Numbered from the stretch's first letter, positions 18,469 through 27,328 are shown. The stretch: 64,000 nt of DNA from Burkholderia pyrrocinia (GCF_001028665.1 NZ_CP011504.1:868001-932000); one strand, 5' to 3'. The notes: generated by a model from the sequence alone, not told the origin. Translations and numbers: made by a program.

Positions 18469-18571
18469 TCGTTCGTCCCTCCCTCTCTCTGCGTCGCCCC
18501 GGTTCGCCAGAACCGCTCGTTGAACTTCCTCCGTCTGCAACATGTACCGGTTGTGTTTCGCCGTTCGCGAC

Positions 18572-21022
18572 TTACGGCGCGCCGGCCGCCTGCGGGAACG
18601 ACGGCATCGCCGACGCATCGGTGCCCCACGTCGCGGCGCTCGCGTCCGCCGTCATCGAATACGACAGCGTGCCGCCCTTCGCGATCTTGTCGAGCGGCAG
18701 CCATGCGGCCGGCCACGACGCGCCGTTCAGTCGCAGCGACTTCACGTAGAACGACGCGGTATCGGCCGAGCCCGCGCCCGGCGCGGCGATCCGCAGCAGG
18801 CGGTAGCTGCCGTCCATCTGCCCGACGCGCACGTCGATCTTCTCGAACTGCGGGCTCGACACCGCGACGCCGCTCACGCCCGGCACGACCGGGTAGAGAC
18901 CCAGCGCGCCCCACACGTACCAGCCCGAGATCGCGCCGAGATCGTCGTTGCCGGGCAGCCCCGCCGCGCCGGTGCCGAACTCGTTCGCGAGCGACGCGTG
19001 CAGCACGCGCTGCGTATGCGACGGCGCGCCGGCCCACGCATAGACCCACGGCACGGCCATCGTCACTTCGTTGCCGACGTAGAAATACGGCTGCACGGTG
19101 CCGATGTTCAGGTGCGTAAAGAACGTGTCGAGCCGGTTGACGACCGACGCGGCACCGCCGGCCTGCGCGACCACGCCGGCAAGATCGTGTGGCACGTACC
19201 ATGTGTACTGCTCGGAATTGCCTTCCATGAAACCCGAACCGTCGGTGACCCACGCGCCCGCCGACGTCTTCGGCTGGATCGCGTTCCTGTCGAACAGGTT
19301 CCGCCAGTTGCCGCTCGACTTCAGCAGCGCGCCGGCCGTCGCCGAATCGCCGAGCGCCGTCGCGAAGCGCGACACCGCGAAATCGCGCAGCGCATATTCG
19401 AGCGTGTTCGACGCGGTCTGGTTGTCGCCGTTGCCGGACGACGGCACGTAGCCGAGCCGGTCGTAATCCGCACGGCTGCTCATCACGGGCGTTCCCGCGC
19501 ACGCGGCGCCCGGCGCCGTGCTGCTCTTCATGATCGACAGTGCGCGCTGCGTATCGAAGTTCGTCGCGCCGAACGCATACGCGTTCGCAGCGATGATCGA
19601 GCCCGCATCGCCGGGCATCACGGCCGTCTCCGTATTGAAGTATGCCCAGCGCGGGAACGCGCCGCATGCGGTCGCATCGAGCACGAGCGACTGCACGATG
19701 TCGCTGGTGCGCACCGGATCGAGCAATGCCTGCAACTGGATGAACGAGCGGTCGATGTCCCAGCCGGAGAAGTTCGCGTACATCGTGCGGCCCTTGTCGA
19801 CCTGACGCGTCGGCGCGGTCGATGCGCCGTTCGACGCATAGAAGTCCGGATACTGGCCGTTCACGTCGTTGAATACGTTCGGATGGAGCGATGCGTGATA
19901 GAGCGCGGTGTAGAACTTCGTCTTGTCGGCGTCGCTGCCGCCCTTCACCTGGATCGCGTTCAGGCGCGCGTTCCATGCGGCGCTCGCCGCGTTTCGCACC
20001 TTGTCGAAATGCCAGCCGGCGCGGCCATGCGCATCGCTGCCCGGGTTTTCCGCGTCGAGGTTCGCCTTCGCATTCGCTTCGCTGACGAACGAGATGCCGA
20101 GCTTCATCATCACGGCCGGATGCTGCTTGTCGACCGCGAACGTGACGGCGATCGGACTGTTGGCGGCCAGCGACGGCTTCGCCGCGAACGGCTGGCTGAA
20201 CTCCGCGTAGTAGTACAGCGGCACCGCGTGCCCGGCCCAGCAGAAGCCGCTGCCCGCGATCGTGCCCGACAGCGCACGATCGCCGACCTGCTTCACCGTA
20301 TCGGCCGTCGTGCCCTGCGAGCGGTTGTTCTGCACCGTCGGATCGATCGCGATGGTCGCCTGCTGGCCCTGCGCGAGCGCCGGATACGTGAAGCGCGCGA
20401 AGCCGGTGCGTAACGTGGTCGTCAGCTCGGCCTTGATGCCGTTGCCGAGCGTGACACCGTAGTAACCGACCTGCGCGGTTTCGTTCGCGTGGCTGAAGCT
20501 GGCCGGTGTGCCGGCCGCGCCGGGCGAGAGCTGCGGCATCACGTTCAGGTAGCCGCCGTTCGACCAGCAGCCGGTGCCGCTCAGGTGCAGCACGCTGAAC
20601 GCATTGATCGACGTGTCGCCGTACCAGTAGCCGCCGGAGAATCCGGAACCGTCGCCTTTGCGCGGGTCGTATTGCGCGGTCGGCGTCATCGGGCTCCATT
20701 GCATCATCCCGAACGGCACCGTCGGCCCCGGGAACGTGCCGCCGCCCAGACCCGAGCCGACCGGATCGGCCGGCTGGTCGGTGGCGTAGTCGGTGCCGAT
20801 CAACGGATTGACGTACTGGACGACACGGATGTCGGCGTTCTTCTTCGACTCTGCGTTGCCGTTCTCGTTACCATTGCTGTTGTCGCTTTCATTGCCCTGC
20901 GCCTGCGCGGCGGCCGACAGGTTTGCAGCCGCTGCCGACGGTGAATCGCCATCGCCGCCGCACGACGTCACGGCAACGCACAGCGCCAGCAGCGCCGTTC
21001 CCAACCCCCAGTTCCTCGACAT
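18572..21022 (-). CDS. GH92 alpha-mannosidase-like lipoprotein, copy 2
   Basis: An 816-residue predicted lipoprotein (lipobox VTSC, Gly at +2), followed by an Asn/Asp/Ser/Glu-rich tether and a GH92 domain: YVNPLIGTD, FPGPTVPFGMMQWSP, the MEGNSEQYTWYVPHD acid-glutamate segment and GNDDLGAISGWYVWGALG with the paired aspartates. All hallmark residues are present, so it should be active. It is diverged from copy 1, so the two are an old pair rather than a recent duplication. They probably act together on mannosylated glycans at the cell surface. It is first in the transcript; upstream lies an AT-rich region of 323 bp. Confidence 0.9.
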   Translation of the reverse strand: MSRNWGLGTALLALCVAVTSCGGDGDSPSAAAANLSAAAQAQGNESDNSNGNENGNAESKKNADIRVVQYVNPLIGTDYATDQPADPVGSGLGGGTFPGPTVPFGMMQWSPMTPTAQYDPRKGDGSGFSGGYWYGDTSINAFSVLHLSGTGCWSNGGYLNVMPQLSPGAAGTPASFSHANETAQVGYYGVTLGNGIKAELTTTLRTGFARFTYPALAQGQQATIAIDPTVQNNRSQGTTADTVKQVGDRALSGTIAGSGFCWAGHAVPLYYYAEFSQPFAAKPSLAANSPIAVTFAVDKQHPAVMMKLGISFVSEANAKANLDAENPGSDAHGRAGWHFDKVRNAASAAWNARLNAIQVKGGSDADKTKFYTALYHASLHPNVFNDVNGQYPDFYASNGASTAPTRQVDKGRTMYANFSGWDIDRSFIQLQALLDPVRTSDIVQSLVLDATACGAFPRWAYFNTETAVMPGDAGSIIAANAYAFGATNFDTQRALSIMKSSTAPGAACAGTPVMSSRADYDRLGYVPSSGNGDNQTASNTLEYALRDFAVSRFATALGDSATAGALLKSSGNWRNLFDRNAIQPKTSAGAWVTDGSGFMEGNSEQYTWYVPHDLAGVVAQAGGAASVVNRLDTFFTHLNIGTVQPYFYVGNEVTMAVPWVYAWAGAPSHTQRVLHASLANEFGTGAAGLPGNDDLGAISGWYVWGALGLYPVVPGVSGVAVSSPQFEKIDVRVGQMDGSYRLLRIAAPGAGSADTASFYVKSLRLNGASWPAAWLPLDKIAKGGTLSYSMTADASAATWGTDASAMPSFPQAAGAP

Positions 21023-21169
21023 CGCCTGTCTCCGTATCGTTCTTGAATCAAGCTGTTGTTTCGAACTACTGAGCTTTTAACCAGGAATCTTTTCGTGACT
21101 TGTCGCCTGCCCGGTCGATCGGTCGAAAATCCCGGGCGCATGTATTTATTTCCGCATTCGGTTGCCTGG

Positions 21170-21204
21170 AAAAAATACGCGCCGGCATGTCGAAATACCG
21201 GCGC
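21170..21204 (-). terminator. Rho-independent terminator of the cupin gene
   Basis: On the minus strand GCGCCGG pairs with CCGGCGC across a 12-base loop and is followed by GTATTTTTT. It lies 140 bp after the cupin stop and upstream of the GH92 operon, so it separates the two. Confidence 0.75.
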
Positions 21205-21218
21205 CCAGGAACGAACAA

Positions 21219-21236
21219 TGGGCACAAGCGTGCCCA
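21219..21236. other. Short perfect hairpin TGGGCAC-AAGC-GTGCCCA
   Basis: A seven-bp stem with a four-base loop, next to the cupin terminator. It may extend that terminator or be a binding site. No T-run follows on either strand. Confidence 0.35.
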
Positions 21237-21279
21237 AATAAACGTGATTTCTCTACCCCGTGTTTTTACGAATTTTTAT

Positions 21280-21334
21280 TTTGTTTATCTAAACAAATTT
21301 CCGTTATATCGATTTTTACGCGATGTTTAGATAA
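21280..21334. promoter_or_regulatory. AT-rich operator-like palindrome with a second half-site
   Basis: TTTGTTTA-TC-TAAACAAA (21280-21297) is a palindrome with eight-base arms. Part of it, TTATCTAAACA (21285-21295), recurs as its exact inverted copy at 21324-21334 after 28 bp. The block is strikingly AT-rich for this genome. It lies between the cupin stop codon and its terminator, about 260-310 bp upstream of the GH92 operon. Confidence 0.45.
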
Positions 21335-21345
21335 TCCGAGCCGGG

Positions 21346-21813
21346 TTATGGCTGCTTCGGCAGATCGACAAAATCCTCGAGCTCGCCGGCCACGTAAAGC
21401 CGCTTGCCGATTCTCGGGTATTCGCACACGTCGTGTTCGAGACGCTGGCCCATGACGATCAATTCAAGCGACGCGTCGCCGGTGTTCTGCAGCGTATGCG
21501 CTGCGCCGCCGCGCGCGAAGCCGAGGAAATCGCCGGGCCCAACGTCGTACTGGCATTCGCCAATCGTGACCGTGCCCGTGCCGGACAGCACGTATACGCA
21601 TTCTTCTTCATACAGGTGACGGTGATACTCGGCCGATTCGTGACCAGGCATCAGCGTCAGCAGGTGGACGCCGAACTGCGTCAGACCAGTCAGGTCACTC
21701 AGCTGTCTCTTAAGGCGGACGGCATTGGGATTCAGCGAATGCACGGCGCGCGTCGGTTCCATCTTCGCGATATCGGCGGCCTTCAGCAATTCCCGGGGAG
21801 GGGTGGTCGACAT
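21346..21813 (-). CDS. Cupin-domain protein
   Basis: A 155-residue single-domain cupin. The metal-binding motifs are visible as HRHLYEEECVYVLSG and GDFLGFARGGAAHTLQN. Residues before the barrel are polar, with no signal peptide, so it is probably cytoplasmic. Small cupins of this type include isomerases, dioxygenases and sugar- or acid-binding proteins; the reaction is not predictable. It is on the same strand as the decarboxylase gene, 179 bp downstream of it, and ends before a good terminator. Confidence 0.75.
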   Translation of the reverse strand: MSTTPPRELLKAADIAKMEPTRAVHSLNPNAVRLKRQLSDLTGLTQFGVHLLTLMPGHESAEYHRHLYEEECVYVLSGTGTVTIGECQYDVGPGDFLGFARGGAAHTLQNTGDASLELIVMGQRLEHDVCEYPRIGKRLYVAGELEDFVDLPKQP

Positions 21814-21992
21814 GGGGGGCTCTCGTTAGCGTGACTGCATCGTTTGGACGCGCCACCCGGGCCGGCGGAACGGGTAATCGGCCGACGGGCGATGCGGCGC
21901 ATGAGCGCGCTCCGGCATTGTCCGATATTTCCGGCCGCGTGGAGACACGGCATCGCACGACGACACCGGTTCGCCGCCGCCCCCGCCACCCT

Positions 21993-23345
21993 TCAGCGCA
22001 CGGGCGTGCTGCGCAGCTCAGTCAGCAGCGCGACAAGCCGATCGATGTGCGCATCTTCCGTGCGCCATGACGACACGCTGATACGAAACGCCGGACGCCC
22101 CTGCCATACAGTCGCGCCGAACCACACGTCGCCCGAATCCTGCGCGGCCTCGCGGATCGCGACGGTTTCGTCATCCGTGCCGGCGCGCACGAGCACCTGG
22201 TTCAGCACGACGCGGTTCAGCACGTCGTAGCCGGCAGCGCGCAGGCCGTCCGCGACACGCGCCGCCTGCGCGCAATGCCGCTCGACCATCGTGGCCACGC
22301 CGGCGCGGCCGAGCGAGCGCAGCGCGGCCCACACGGGAATGCCGCGCGCGCGCCGCGAGAACTCGAGGTTCAGGTTCTTCTGCGCGTCCTTCGCACCGCT
22401 CAGGTAGACGGCATCGCTGTTCATCGCGGTCGCGAGCGCGTCCGCGTCGCGGCAAATCACCATCGCGCCGTCGTACGGCGTGTTGAGCCACTTGTGGCCG
22501 TCGGTGGTCCAGCTGTCCGCGCCGTCGATGCCATCCGTCAGCGCGCGTTTCGACGACGCGCGCGCCCACAGGCCGAACGCGCCGTCCACGTGCACCCATG
22601 CACCGGCCGCCTTCGCGCGCGGAATCAGCGCCGCGAACGGATCGAATTCGCCGGTGTTCACTTCGCCGGCCTGCAAGCAGAGGATCGTCATGTCATCGAG
22701 CGGCGGCAACTGCGCCGGGTCGATGCGACCGTGTGCATCGACCGGCGCGACGACAAGACGCTTCAGCCCGAAGCCGAGCACGCGCAGCGCCTTCTTCACC
22801 GTGATGTGCGCGAGCTCGGAGATCACGACTTTCACCTCGGGCGCACCGATCAGGCCGTCCTCGTCGACGTCCCAGCCCTTGCGCGCAAGCAGCGCGCGCC
22901 GCGCGGCCACCAGCGCGACGAGCGTGCAGGCCGTCGCGCTCGTGCCGAAACCGACTGCGCTGCCTTCGGGCAACGCAAGCGCGTCGACGACCCATCGCGC
23001 GGCCTGGCGCTCGATCGTCGCGGCCACCGGCGAATTCGCGTAAGACGACGCGCACTGATCCCACGCGAGCATCAGCCGTTCGGCGGCGGCGGCCGGCGGC
23101 AACGCCGCGCCGATCACGAAGCCGAAGTAGTTCGGGCCGTTCGACGCGACAGTGGCAGGCGAGCCTTTTTCGTCGAGCAGGCGCAGCGTGTCGTCGGCCG
23201 GGCGGCCCGCATCGGGCAGCGGCTCGTCGAACGCGGCGAGGCCGGCCAGCGCGGTCGCGTCGGGAAACGCGCGCCGTTCGTTCGTCGCTGCGAGATATGC
23301 GTGCGCGCGCCGGTCGGCGTCGGCCAGCAATGCAAGTTCGTCCAT
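21993..23345 (-). CDS. PLP-dependent group II amino-acid decarboxylase family protein
   Basis: A 450-residue fold-type I PLP enzyme. The cofactor aspartate lies in HVDGAFG (252-258) and the Schiff-base lysine is Lys285 in TDGHKWLNTPYDGA. These place it with aromatic-L-amino-acid/glutamate-type decarboxylases. The substrate is unknown. The start at 23345 gives MDELALLADADRRAH; the longer frame upstream overlaps the arsR-type gene and is not real. It begins 29 bp after the small ArsR-family gene, so the two form an operon under that repressor. Confidence 0.85.
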   Translation of the reverse strand: MDELALLADADRRAHAYLAATNERRAFPDATALAGLAAFDEPLPDAGRPADDTLRLLDEKGSPATVASNGPNYFGFVIGAALPPAAAAERLMLAWDQCASSYANSPVAATIERQAARWVVDALALPEGSAVGFGTSATACTLVALVAARRALLARKGWDVDEDGLIGAPEVKVVISELAHITVKKALRVLGFGLKRLVVAPVDAHGRIDPAQLPPLDDMTILCLQAGEVNTGEFDPFAALIPRAKAAGAWVHVDGAFGLWARASSKRALTDGIDGADSWTTDGHKWLNTPYDGAMVICRDADALATAMNSDAVYLSGAKDAQKNLNLEFSRRARGIPVWAALRSLGRAGVATMVERHCAQAARVADGLRAAGYDVLNRVVLNQVLVRAGTDDETVAIREAAQDSGDVWFGATVWQGRPAFRISVSSWRTEDAHIDRLVALLTELRSTPVR

Positions 23346-23374
23346 GTCGGTTGCCTCGGTGGAGATCGGTCGAA

Positions 23375-23674
23375 TCAGAGTTGCGAGAGATCGCGGCCGA
23401 GCTGCTTCAGCGCGCCGTCGATCCGCTTGTAGTACGTGAACTTGCCGACGCGGGTCGCCTGCACGAGCCCGGCATCCGCGAGGATGCGCATGTGGCGCGT
23501 GGTCGTGGCCGGCGCGATGCCGAGCTTCTCGGTGATGTACGTGCAGCACACGCCGAGTTCGTCGAAATCGCCGTGCGGCTGCGGCGGGAAATGCTTGCGC
23601 GGCTGCTTGAGCCAGCGCATCACGGCCAGACGGCTTTCGTTGGCCAGTGCGCTGATGCGGGTGACGTCGTCCAT
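23375..23674 (-). CDS. ArsR-family winged-helix repressor of the decarboxylase operon
   Basis: A 99-residue protein with an ArsR-type winged helix (ALANESRLAVMRWL, APATTTRHMRILADAGLV). A vicinal cysteine pair, Cys43-Cys44 (ELGVCCTYIT), lies just before the recognition region. It could bind metal, metalloid or respond to oxidation; this is inference. It heads a two-gene operon with the PLP decarboxylase, and a 9-bp inverted repeat lies 22 bp upstream of its start, so autorepression is likely. It is unrelated to the true arsR of the arsenic operon at 34.4 kb. Confidence 0.85.
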   Translation of the reverse strand: MDDVTRISALANESRLAVMRWLKQPRKHFPPQPHGDFDELGVCCTYITEKLGIAPATTTRHMRILADAGLVQATRVGKFTYYKRIDGALKQLGRDLSQL

Positions 23675-23695
23675 GGGGTGGGAGGGCTGCGTTTG

Positions 23696-23727
23696 ACGTT
23701 TCGTATATTAGCTAAATGACGAAACGT
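23696..23727. promoter_or_regulatory. Operator candidate for the ArsR-family repressor
   Basis: ACGTTTCGT and its exact complement ACGAAACGT are separated by 14 bp of AT-rich sequence. The site begins 22 bp upstream of the repressor start codon, where an autoregulatory ArsR-family operator would be expected. Confidence 0.6.
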
Positions 23728-23853
23728 GGGCAATCTGTTCGAGGCCCGATTTCAGGCTGTCATGTCACGTTCGGGAGCGCGACATCGGCATTCGATGCGA
23801 TCGCGGCAAGACGGCTGTCACAACGTCCGGCAGGCAGCGTGAGCAACGCGCCT

Positions 23854-24741
23854 TTATGCCGCCGCCAGTGCCTGCGCCAGCCGCTCGATCAACGCACGCA
23901 CGCGCCGCGGCTGCACGGCGCTGCCCGGATAGACGATCTGCAAATCGACGTCGCCCGGCGAGAACGCGTGCAGGACCTCGACGAGTGCGCCGGACGCCAG
24001 ATCCCGTTCGACGTCGACCAGCGACTTCAGCGCGATGCCGTGCCCCGCGACGCACCACGCGCGCACGAGTGCGCCGTCATTGGCGACGCGCCGGCCACGC
24101 ACCATCACGCGCTTCAATTCGCCATCGATGCTGAACGGCCATTCGGCATACAGGTCCGGCCCGAAACGCATCACGATGCAGTCGTGCGCGGCGAGATCGT
24201 CCGGATGCCGTGGCGTGCCGTGCGCGGCGAGATACGCGGGCGACGCGCACACCACGCGCCGTGCACGGCCGAGCGAACGGCTGCGCAGCGAACTGTCCGC
24301 CAGCGTGCCGCGACGGATCGCGAAATCGAGCCCCTGCCCGACGAGATCGACGTAGCCGTCGCCGAGATGCAGGTCGACCGTGACGCCCGGGTGCTCGGCC
24401 AGGAACGCGTCGACGACGGGCACGACGCGCTCGCGCCCGAGATCGGCCGGTGCGCTCAGGCGCACGGGCCCCGACAGCGTCTGCGCGCCGACGCGCACGC
24501 GGCTTTCGAGTTCGTCGGCCTCGGCCAGCAGGCGCCGCGCGCCGGCGACGAGCGTGCGGCCCTCGTCGGTCAGGCTGATCGCGCGCGTCGTGCGCGTGAG
24601 CAGCGCCGCGCCGTAGTGGCGCTCGAGCGCCGCCAGCCGCTCGGACACCGTGGCCGGCGACAGACCGATCTCCCGGCCCGCCGCAGCCAGCCCGCCCTTC
24701 TCCACGATGCGCAGGAACAGCGCGAGGTTATCGAGCAGCAT
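23854..24741 (-). CDS. LysR-family regulator, divergent from the aldo/keto reductase
   Basis: A 295-residue LysR protein: N-terminal winged helix (LALFLRIVEKGGLAAAGREIGLSPATVSERLAALE) and a periplasmic-binding-like effector domain. It is divergent from the aldo/keto reductase gene with a 133-bp shared region containing a TATCT-G-AGATA box. By LysR convention it probably regulates that neighbour and itself. The inducer is unknown. Confidence 0.9.
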   Translation of the reverse strand: MLLDNLALFLRIVEKGGLAAAGREIGLSPATVSERLAALERHYGAALLTRTTRAISLTDEGRTLVAGARRLLAEADELESRVRVGAQTLSGPVRLSAPADLGRERVVPVVDAFLAEHPGVTVDLHLGDGYVDLVGQGLDFAIRRGTLADSSLRSRSLGRARRVVCASPAYLAAHGTPRHPDDLAAHDCIVMRFGPDLYAEWPFSIDGELKRVMVRGRRVANDGALVRAWCVAGHGIALKSLVDVERDLASGALVEVLHAFSPGDVDLQIVYPGSAVQPRRVRALIERLAQALAAA

Positions 24742-24782
24742 TATTCGCCTTCTCCGAAGGATATTTTCGAAGTCTGCCCAAT

Positions 24783-24793
24783 TATCTGAGATA
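24783..24793. promoter_or_regulatory. LysR-type box TATCT-G-AGATA
   Basis: A perfect palindrome with T-N9-A geometry in the region between the divergent LysR and aldo/keto reductase genes, 41 bp before the LysR start. This matches the position and symmetry of LysR binding sites. Confidence 0.45.
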
Positions 24794-24874
24794 TCCGCAA
24801 GCGATACAGTGTGATTCCGCCGACGAGCGCCCGTCCGGCACGCGCCGGGCTTCGACCATTCAAAGGAAACGCAC

Positions 24875-25912
24875 ATGGAATACCGTACGCTCGGCCGCTC
24901 CGGCCTCAAGGTTCCCGTCCTGAGCTTCGGCGCCGGCACGTTCGGCGGCACCGGCCCGTTGTTCGGCGCATGGGGCAACACGGGCGTCGACGAAGCGCGC
25001 CGCCTGGTCGACATCTGCCTGGAAGCGGGCGTCAACCTGTTCGACACGGCCGACGTGTATTCGGACGGCGCGTCCGAACGCGTGCTCGGCGCCGCGATCA
25101 ACGGGCGTCGCGACCAGGTGCTGATCTCGACGAAAACGGGCCTGCCGACCGGCGACGGTCCGAACGACGCGGGCACGTCGCGCGCGCGGCTCGTGCGCGC
25201 CGTCGACGACGCATTGCGCCGCCTCGACACCGACTACATCGACCTGCTGCAGCTGCACGCGTTCGACGCGGGCACGCCGGTCGACGAAGTGATGTCGACG
25301 CTGGACGATCTCGTACGCGCGGGCAAGCTGCGCTATATCGGCGTGTCGAACTTCGCCGGCTGGCAGATCATGAAATCGCTCGCGGCGGCCGACCGGCATG
25401 GCTGGTCGCGCTACGTGGCGAACCAGGTCTACTACTCGCTCGTCGGCCGCGACTACGAGTGGGACCTGATGCCGCTCGGCGCCGACCAGGGGCTCGGCGC
25501 GCTCGTGTGGAGCCCGCTCGGCTGGGGCCGGCTCACCGGCAAGATCCGCCGCAACGCGCCGCTGCCCGAAGGCAGCCGCCTGCATGAAACGGCCAGCTAC
25601 GGGCCGCCGGTCGACGACGCACGCCTGTACGACGTGGTCGATGCGCTCGACGCGATCGCGGAGGAAACCGGCAAGACCGTGCCGCAGATCGCGCTGAACT
25701 GGCTGCTGCAGCGGCCGACCGTGTCGTCGGTGATCGTCGGCGCGCGCAACGAGGAACAGTTGCGCCAGAACCTCGGCGCGGTCGGCTGGTCGCTGACCGA
25801 TGCGCAGGTCGCGAAGCTCGATGCGGCGAGCGCGGTAGAAGCGCCGTATCCGTACTTCCCGTATCGCCGGCAACAGGCGTTCGCGCGGCTCAATCCGCCG
25901 ATGCGCGGGTAA
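24875..25912 (+). CDS. Aldo/keto reductase
   Basis: A 345-residue NADPH-dependent oxidoreductase. The catalytic tetrad is visible: Asp57 and Tyr62 (NLFDTADVYSDG), Lys87 (LISTKTG) and His128 (LLQLHAFD). It resembles the YajO/Tas and beta-subunit-like AKR group. It reduces an aldehyde or ketone; the physiological substrate is unknown. AAAGGAAA precedes the ATG. It is divergent from a LysR gene that is its likely regulator. Confidence 0.9.
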   Translation: MEYRTLGRSGLKVPVLSFGAGTFGGTGPLFGAWGNTGVDEARRLVDICLEAGVNLFDTADVYSDGASERVLGAAINGRRDQVLISTKTGLPTGDGPNDAGTSRARLVRAVDDALRRLDTDYIDLLQLHAFDAGTPVDEVMSTLDDLVRAGKLRYIGVSNFAGWQIMKSLAAADRHGWSRYVANQVYYSLVGRDYEWDLMPLGADQGLGALVWSPLGWGRLTGKIRRNAPLPEGSRLHETASYGPPVDDARLYDVVDALDAIAEETGKTVPQIALNWLLQRPTVSSVIVGARNEEQLRQNLGAVGWSLTDAQVAKLDAASAVEAPYPYFPYRRQQAFARLNPPMRG

Positions 25913-26093
25913 GGGGCGACGCAGTCCGGGACGACGGCTGTCGGCAGTTCGGCACGACATCACCCGCCGTGGCACCAGAAACCGCGACCGTCATGGGCCT
26001 ACCCGGCGCGCCGCGAACTGCCTATCGTGGAGGTCTGCGTCGTTGTCGGCCGAGCCGGCAACACGTCCAACCCTCATCGAAAGGTTCGCGCAC

Positions 26094-26570
26094 ATGAACG
26101 CTACCGACGCCGGCCTGACCGTACGCGCGGTCCGGGAAGACGACTACGACAACTGGCTGCCGCTGTGGGACGGCTACAACCGCTTCTACGGCCGCTTCGG
26201 CGACACCGCGCTGCCGCTGGCGATCACGCAGCTCACGTGGTCGCGCTTCTTCGACGGCTACGAACCCGTGCATGCCTTCGTCGCGGAGCGCGACGGCCAG
26301 CTCGTCGGGCTCGTGCATTTCCTGTATCACCGCAGCACGACGCTCGCCGGGCCGACCTGCTACCTGCAGGATCTGTTCACGCTCGACAGCGAACGCGGCA
26401 AGGGCGTCGGCCGCGCGCTGATCGCAGCCGTGTACGACGCCGCGCGCCAGCATCGCGCCGAACGCGTGTACTGGCAAACGCACGAGACGAATCGCACGGC
26501 GATGCGGCTGTACGACTCCGTCGCGGAAAAATCGGGGTTCGTGGTCTACAGGAAGGTGTTGCCGCGCTGA
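26094..26570 (+). CDS. GNAT-family N-acetyltransferase
   Basis: A 158-residue single-domain GNAT protein. The acetyl-CoA binding motif A is seen as LQDLFTLDSERGKGVGRALI, followed by the C-terminal ETNRTAMRLYDSVAEKSGF segment that is typical of the family. The ATG at 26094 is preceded by GAAAGG; a TTG at 26043 would add 17 residues. The substrate is unknown. It is convergent with the VapC gene. Confidence 0.85.
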   Translation: MNATDAGLTVRAVREDDYDNWLPLWDGYNRFYGRFGDTALPLAITQLTWSRFFDGYEPVHAFVAERDGQLVGLVHFLYHRSTTLAGPTCYLQDLFTLDSERGKGVGRALIAAVYDAARQHRAERVYWQTHETNRTAMRLYDSVAEKSGFVVYRKVLPR

Positions 26571-26634
26571 GCGCGGCGGGGTGGGTAGCCAACCGAGTGG
26601 CCGCGATCAGCAAGCGAAAGCATGAGTCGATCGT

Positions 26635-27054
26635 TCAATCCCACGGATTCACGATGGCGACGCCGGTTGCGGCAAAGTCGGCCACATTGCGCGTTACGAC
26701 AGTCATGCCGTGCACGAGCGCCGTTGCGGCAATGAGCGCATCCCGCTCGGATCGTCGATCCGGCACATGGAGCCGCGCGCATTTTTGAGCCACTGCAGTA
26801 TCAACCGGCAGCACGCGACTCGCGAACTCGGGCAGGACATGTCCGTCGAGCCAGGCCCTGAGGAGCGCCCCCTGGACCGGGTCTCTGCGCTCGATCTGCA
26901 AGACACCGGTCTCAAGCTCCATGATCGTGATGGCGGAAACAAAAAGCGTCGGGGCGTCGACGGTCGAACTCCAGGCCGCCAGATTCCTGTCTGCCTTGCC
27001 CGTTTGCACCTTCCGAAGCTCCGAAACGACATTGGTATCGAGAACGAACATCAT
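26635..27054 (-). CDS. vapC: VapC/FitB-type PIN-domain toxin
   Basis: A 139-residue PIN-domain ribonuclease. Acidic metal-binding residues occur in FVLDTNVVSEL (Asp6), in TIMELETG and in RRSERDALIAATA. PIN toxins of type II systems cleave RNA, often initiator tRNA. The start ATG overlaps the stop of the antitoxin gene, which indicates translational coupling. Two adjacent ATG codons are possible starts. The VapC label is by family; FitB and VapC cannot be separated here. Confidence 0.88.
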   Translation of the reverse strand: MMFVLDTNVVSELRKVQTGKADRNLAAWSSTVDAPTLFVSAITIMELETGVLQIERRDPVQGALLRAWLDGHVLPEFASRVLPVDTAVAQKCARLHVPDRRSERDALIAATALVHGMTVVTRNVADFAATGVAIVNPWD

Positions 27055-27305
27055 CAGAAATCGACCTGCTTGATGCTGACGTCCGCGCGCGGCGGGTCAA
27101 ACTCGATGTCCTCGACGCCGGGCATCGCCAGCGCGTCGGCAATGTTGCGCCTCTGCTGCGTGAGACGCTGGTATTCCTCGAAACTCAACAGCACATGAGC
27201 AGGCCTGCCGCGGTCCGTAATAAACACGGGGCCGTCCTTTGTCGCTTTCTTCGCTTTGGTCACGTCCTGGTTGAGTTCGCGACTCGAGAGCGTGGTGATG
27301 GTCAT
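27054..27305 (-). CDS. Phd/YefM-type antitoxin partner of VapC
   Basis: An 83-residue protein with a Phd/YefM N-terminal DNA-binding fold (MTITTLSSRELNQDVTKAKK, GPVFITDRGRPAHVLLSFEEYQRL) and an acidic C-terminal tail that should neutralise the toxin. The ATG at 27305 is preferred over 27323. It is first in the operon, with an inverted repeat just upstream, as in autoregulated toxin-antitoxin modules. Confidence 0.88.
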   Translation of the reverse strand: MTITTLSSRELNQDVTKAKKATKDGPVFITDRGRPAHVLLSFEEYQRLTQQRRNIADALAMPGVEDIEFDPPRADVSIKQVDF

Positions 27306-27328
27306 CGTGGACTCCTCGAACACATCAA

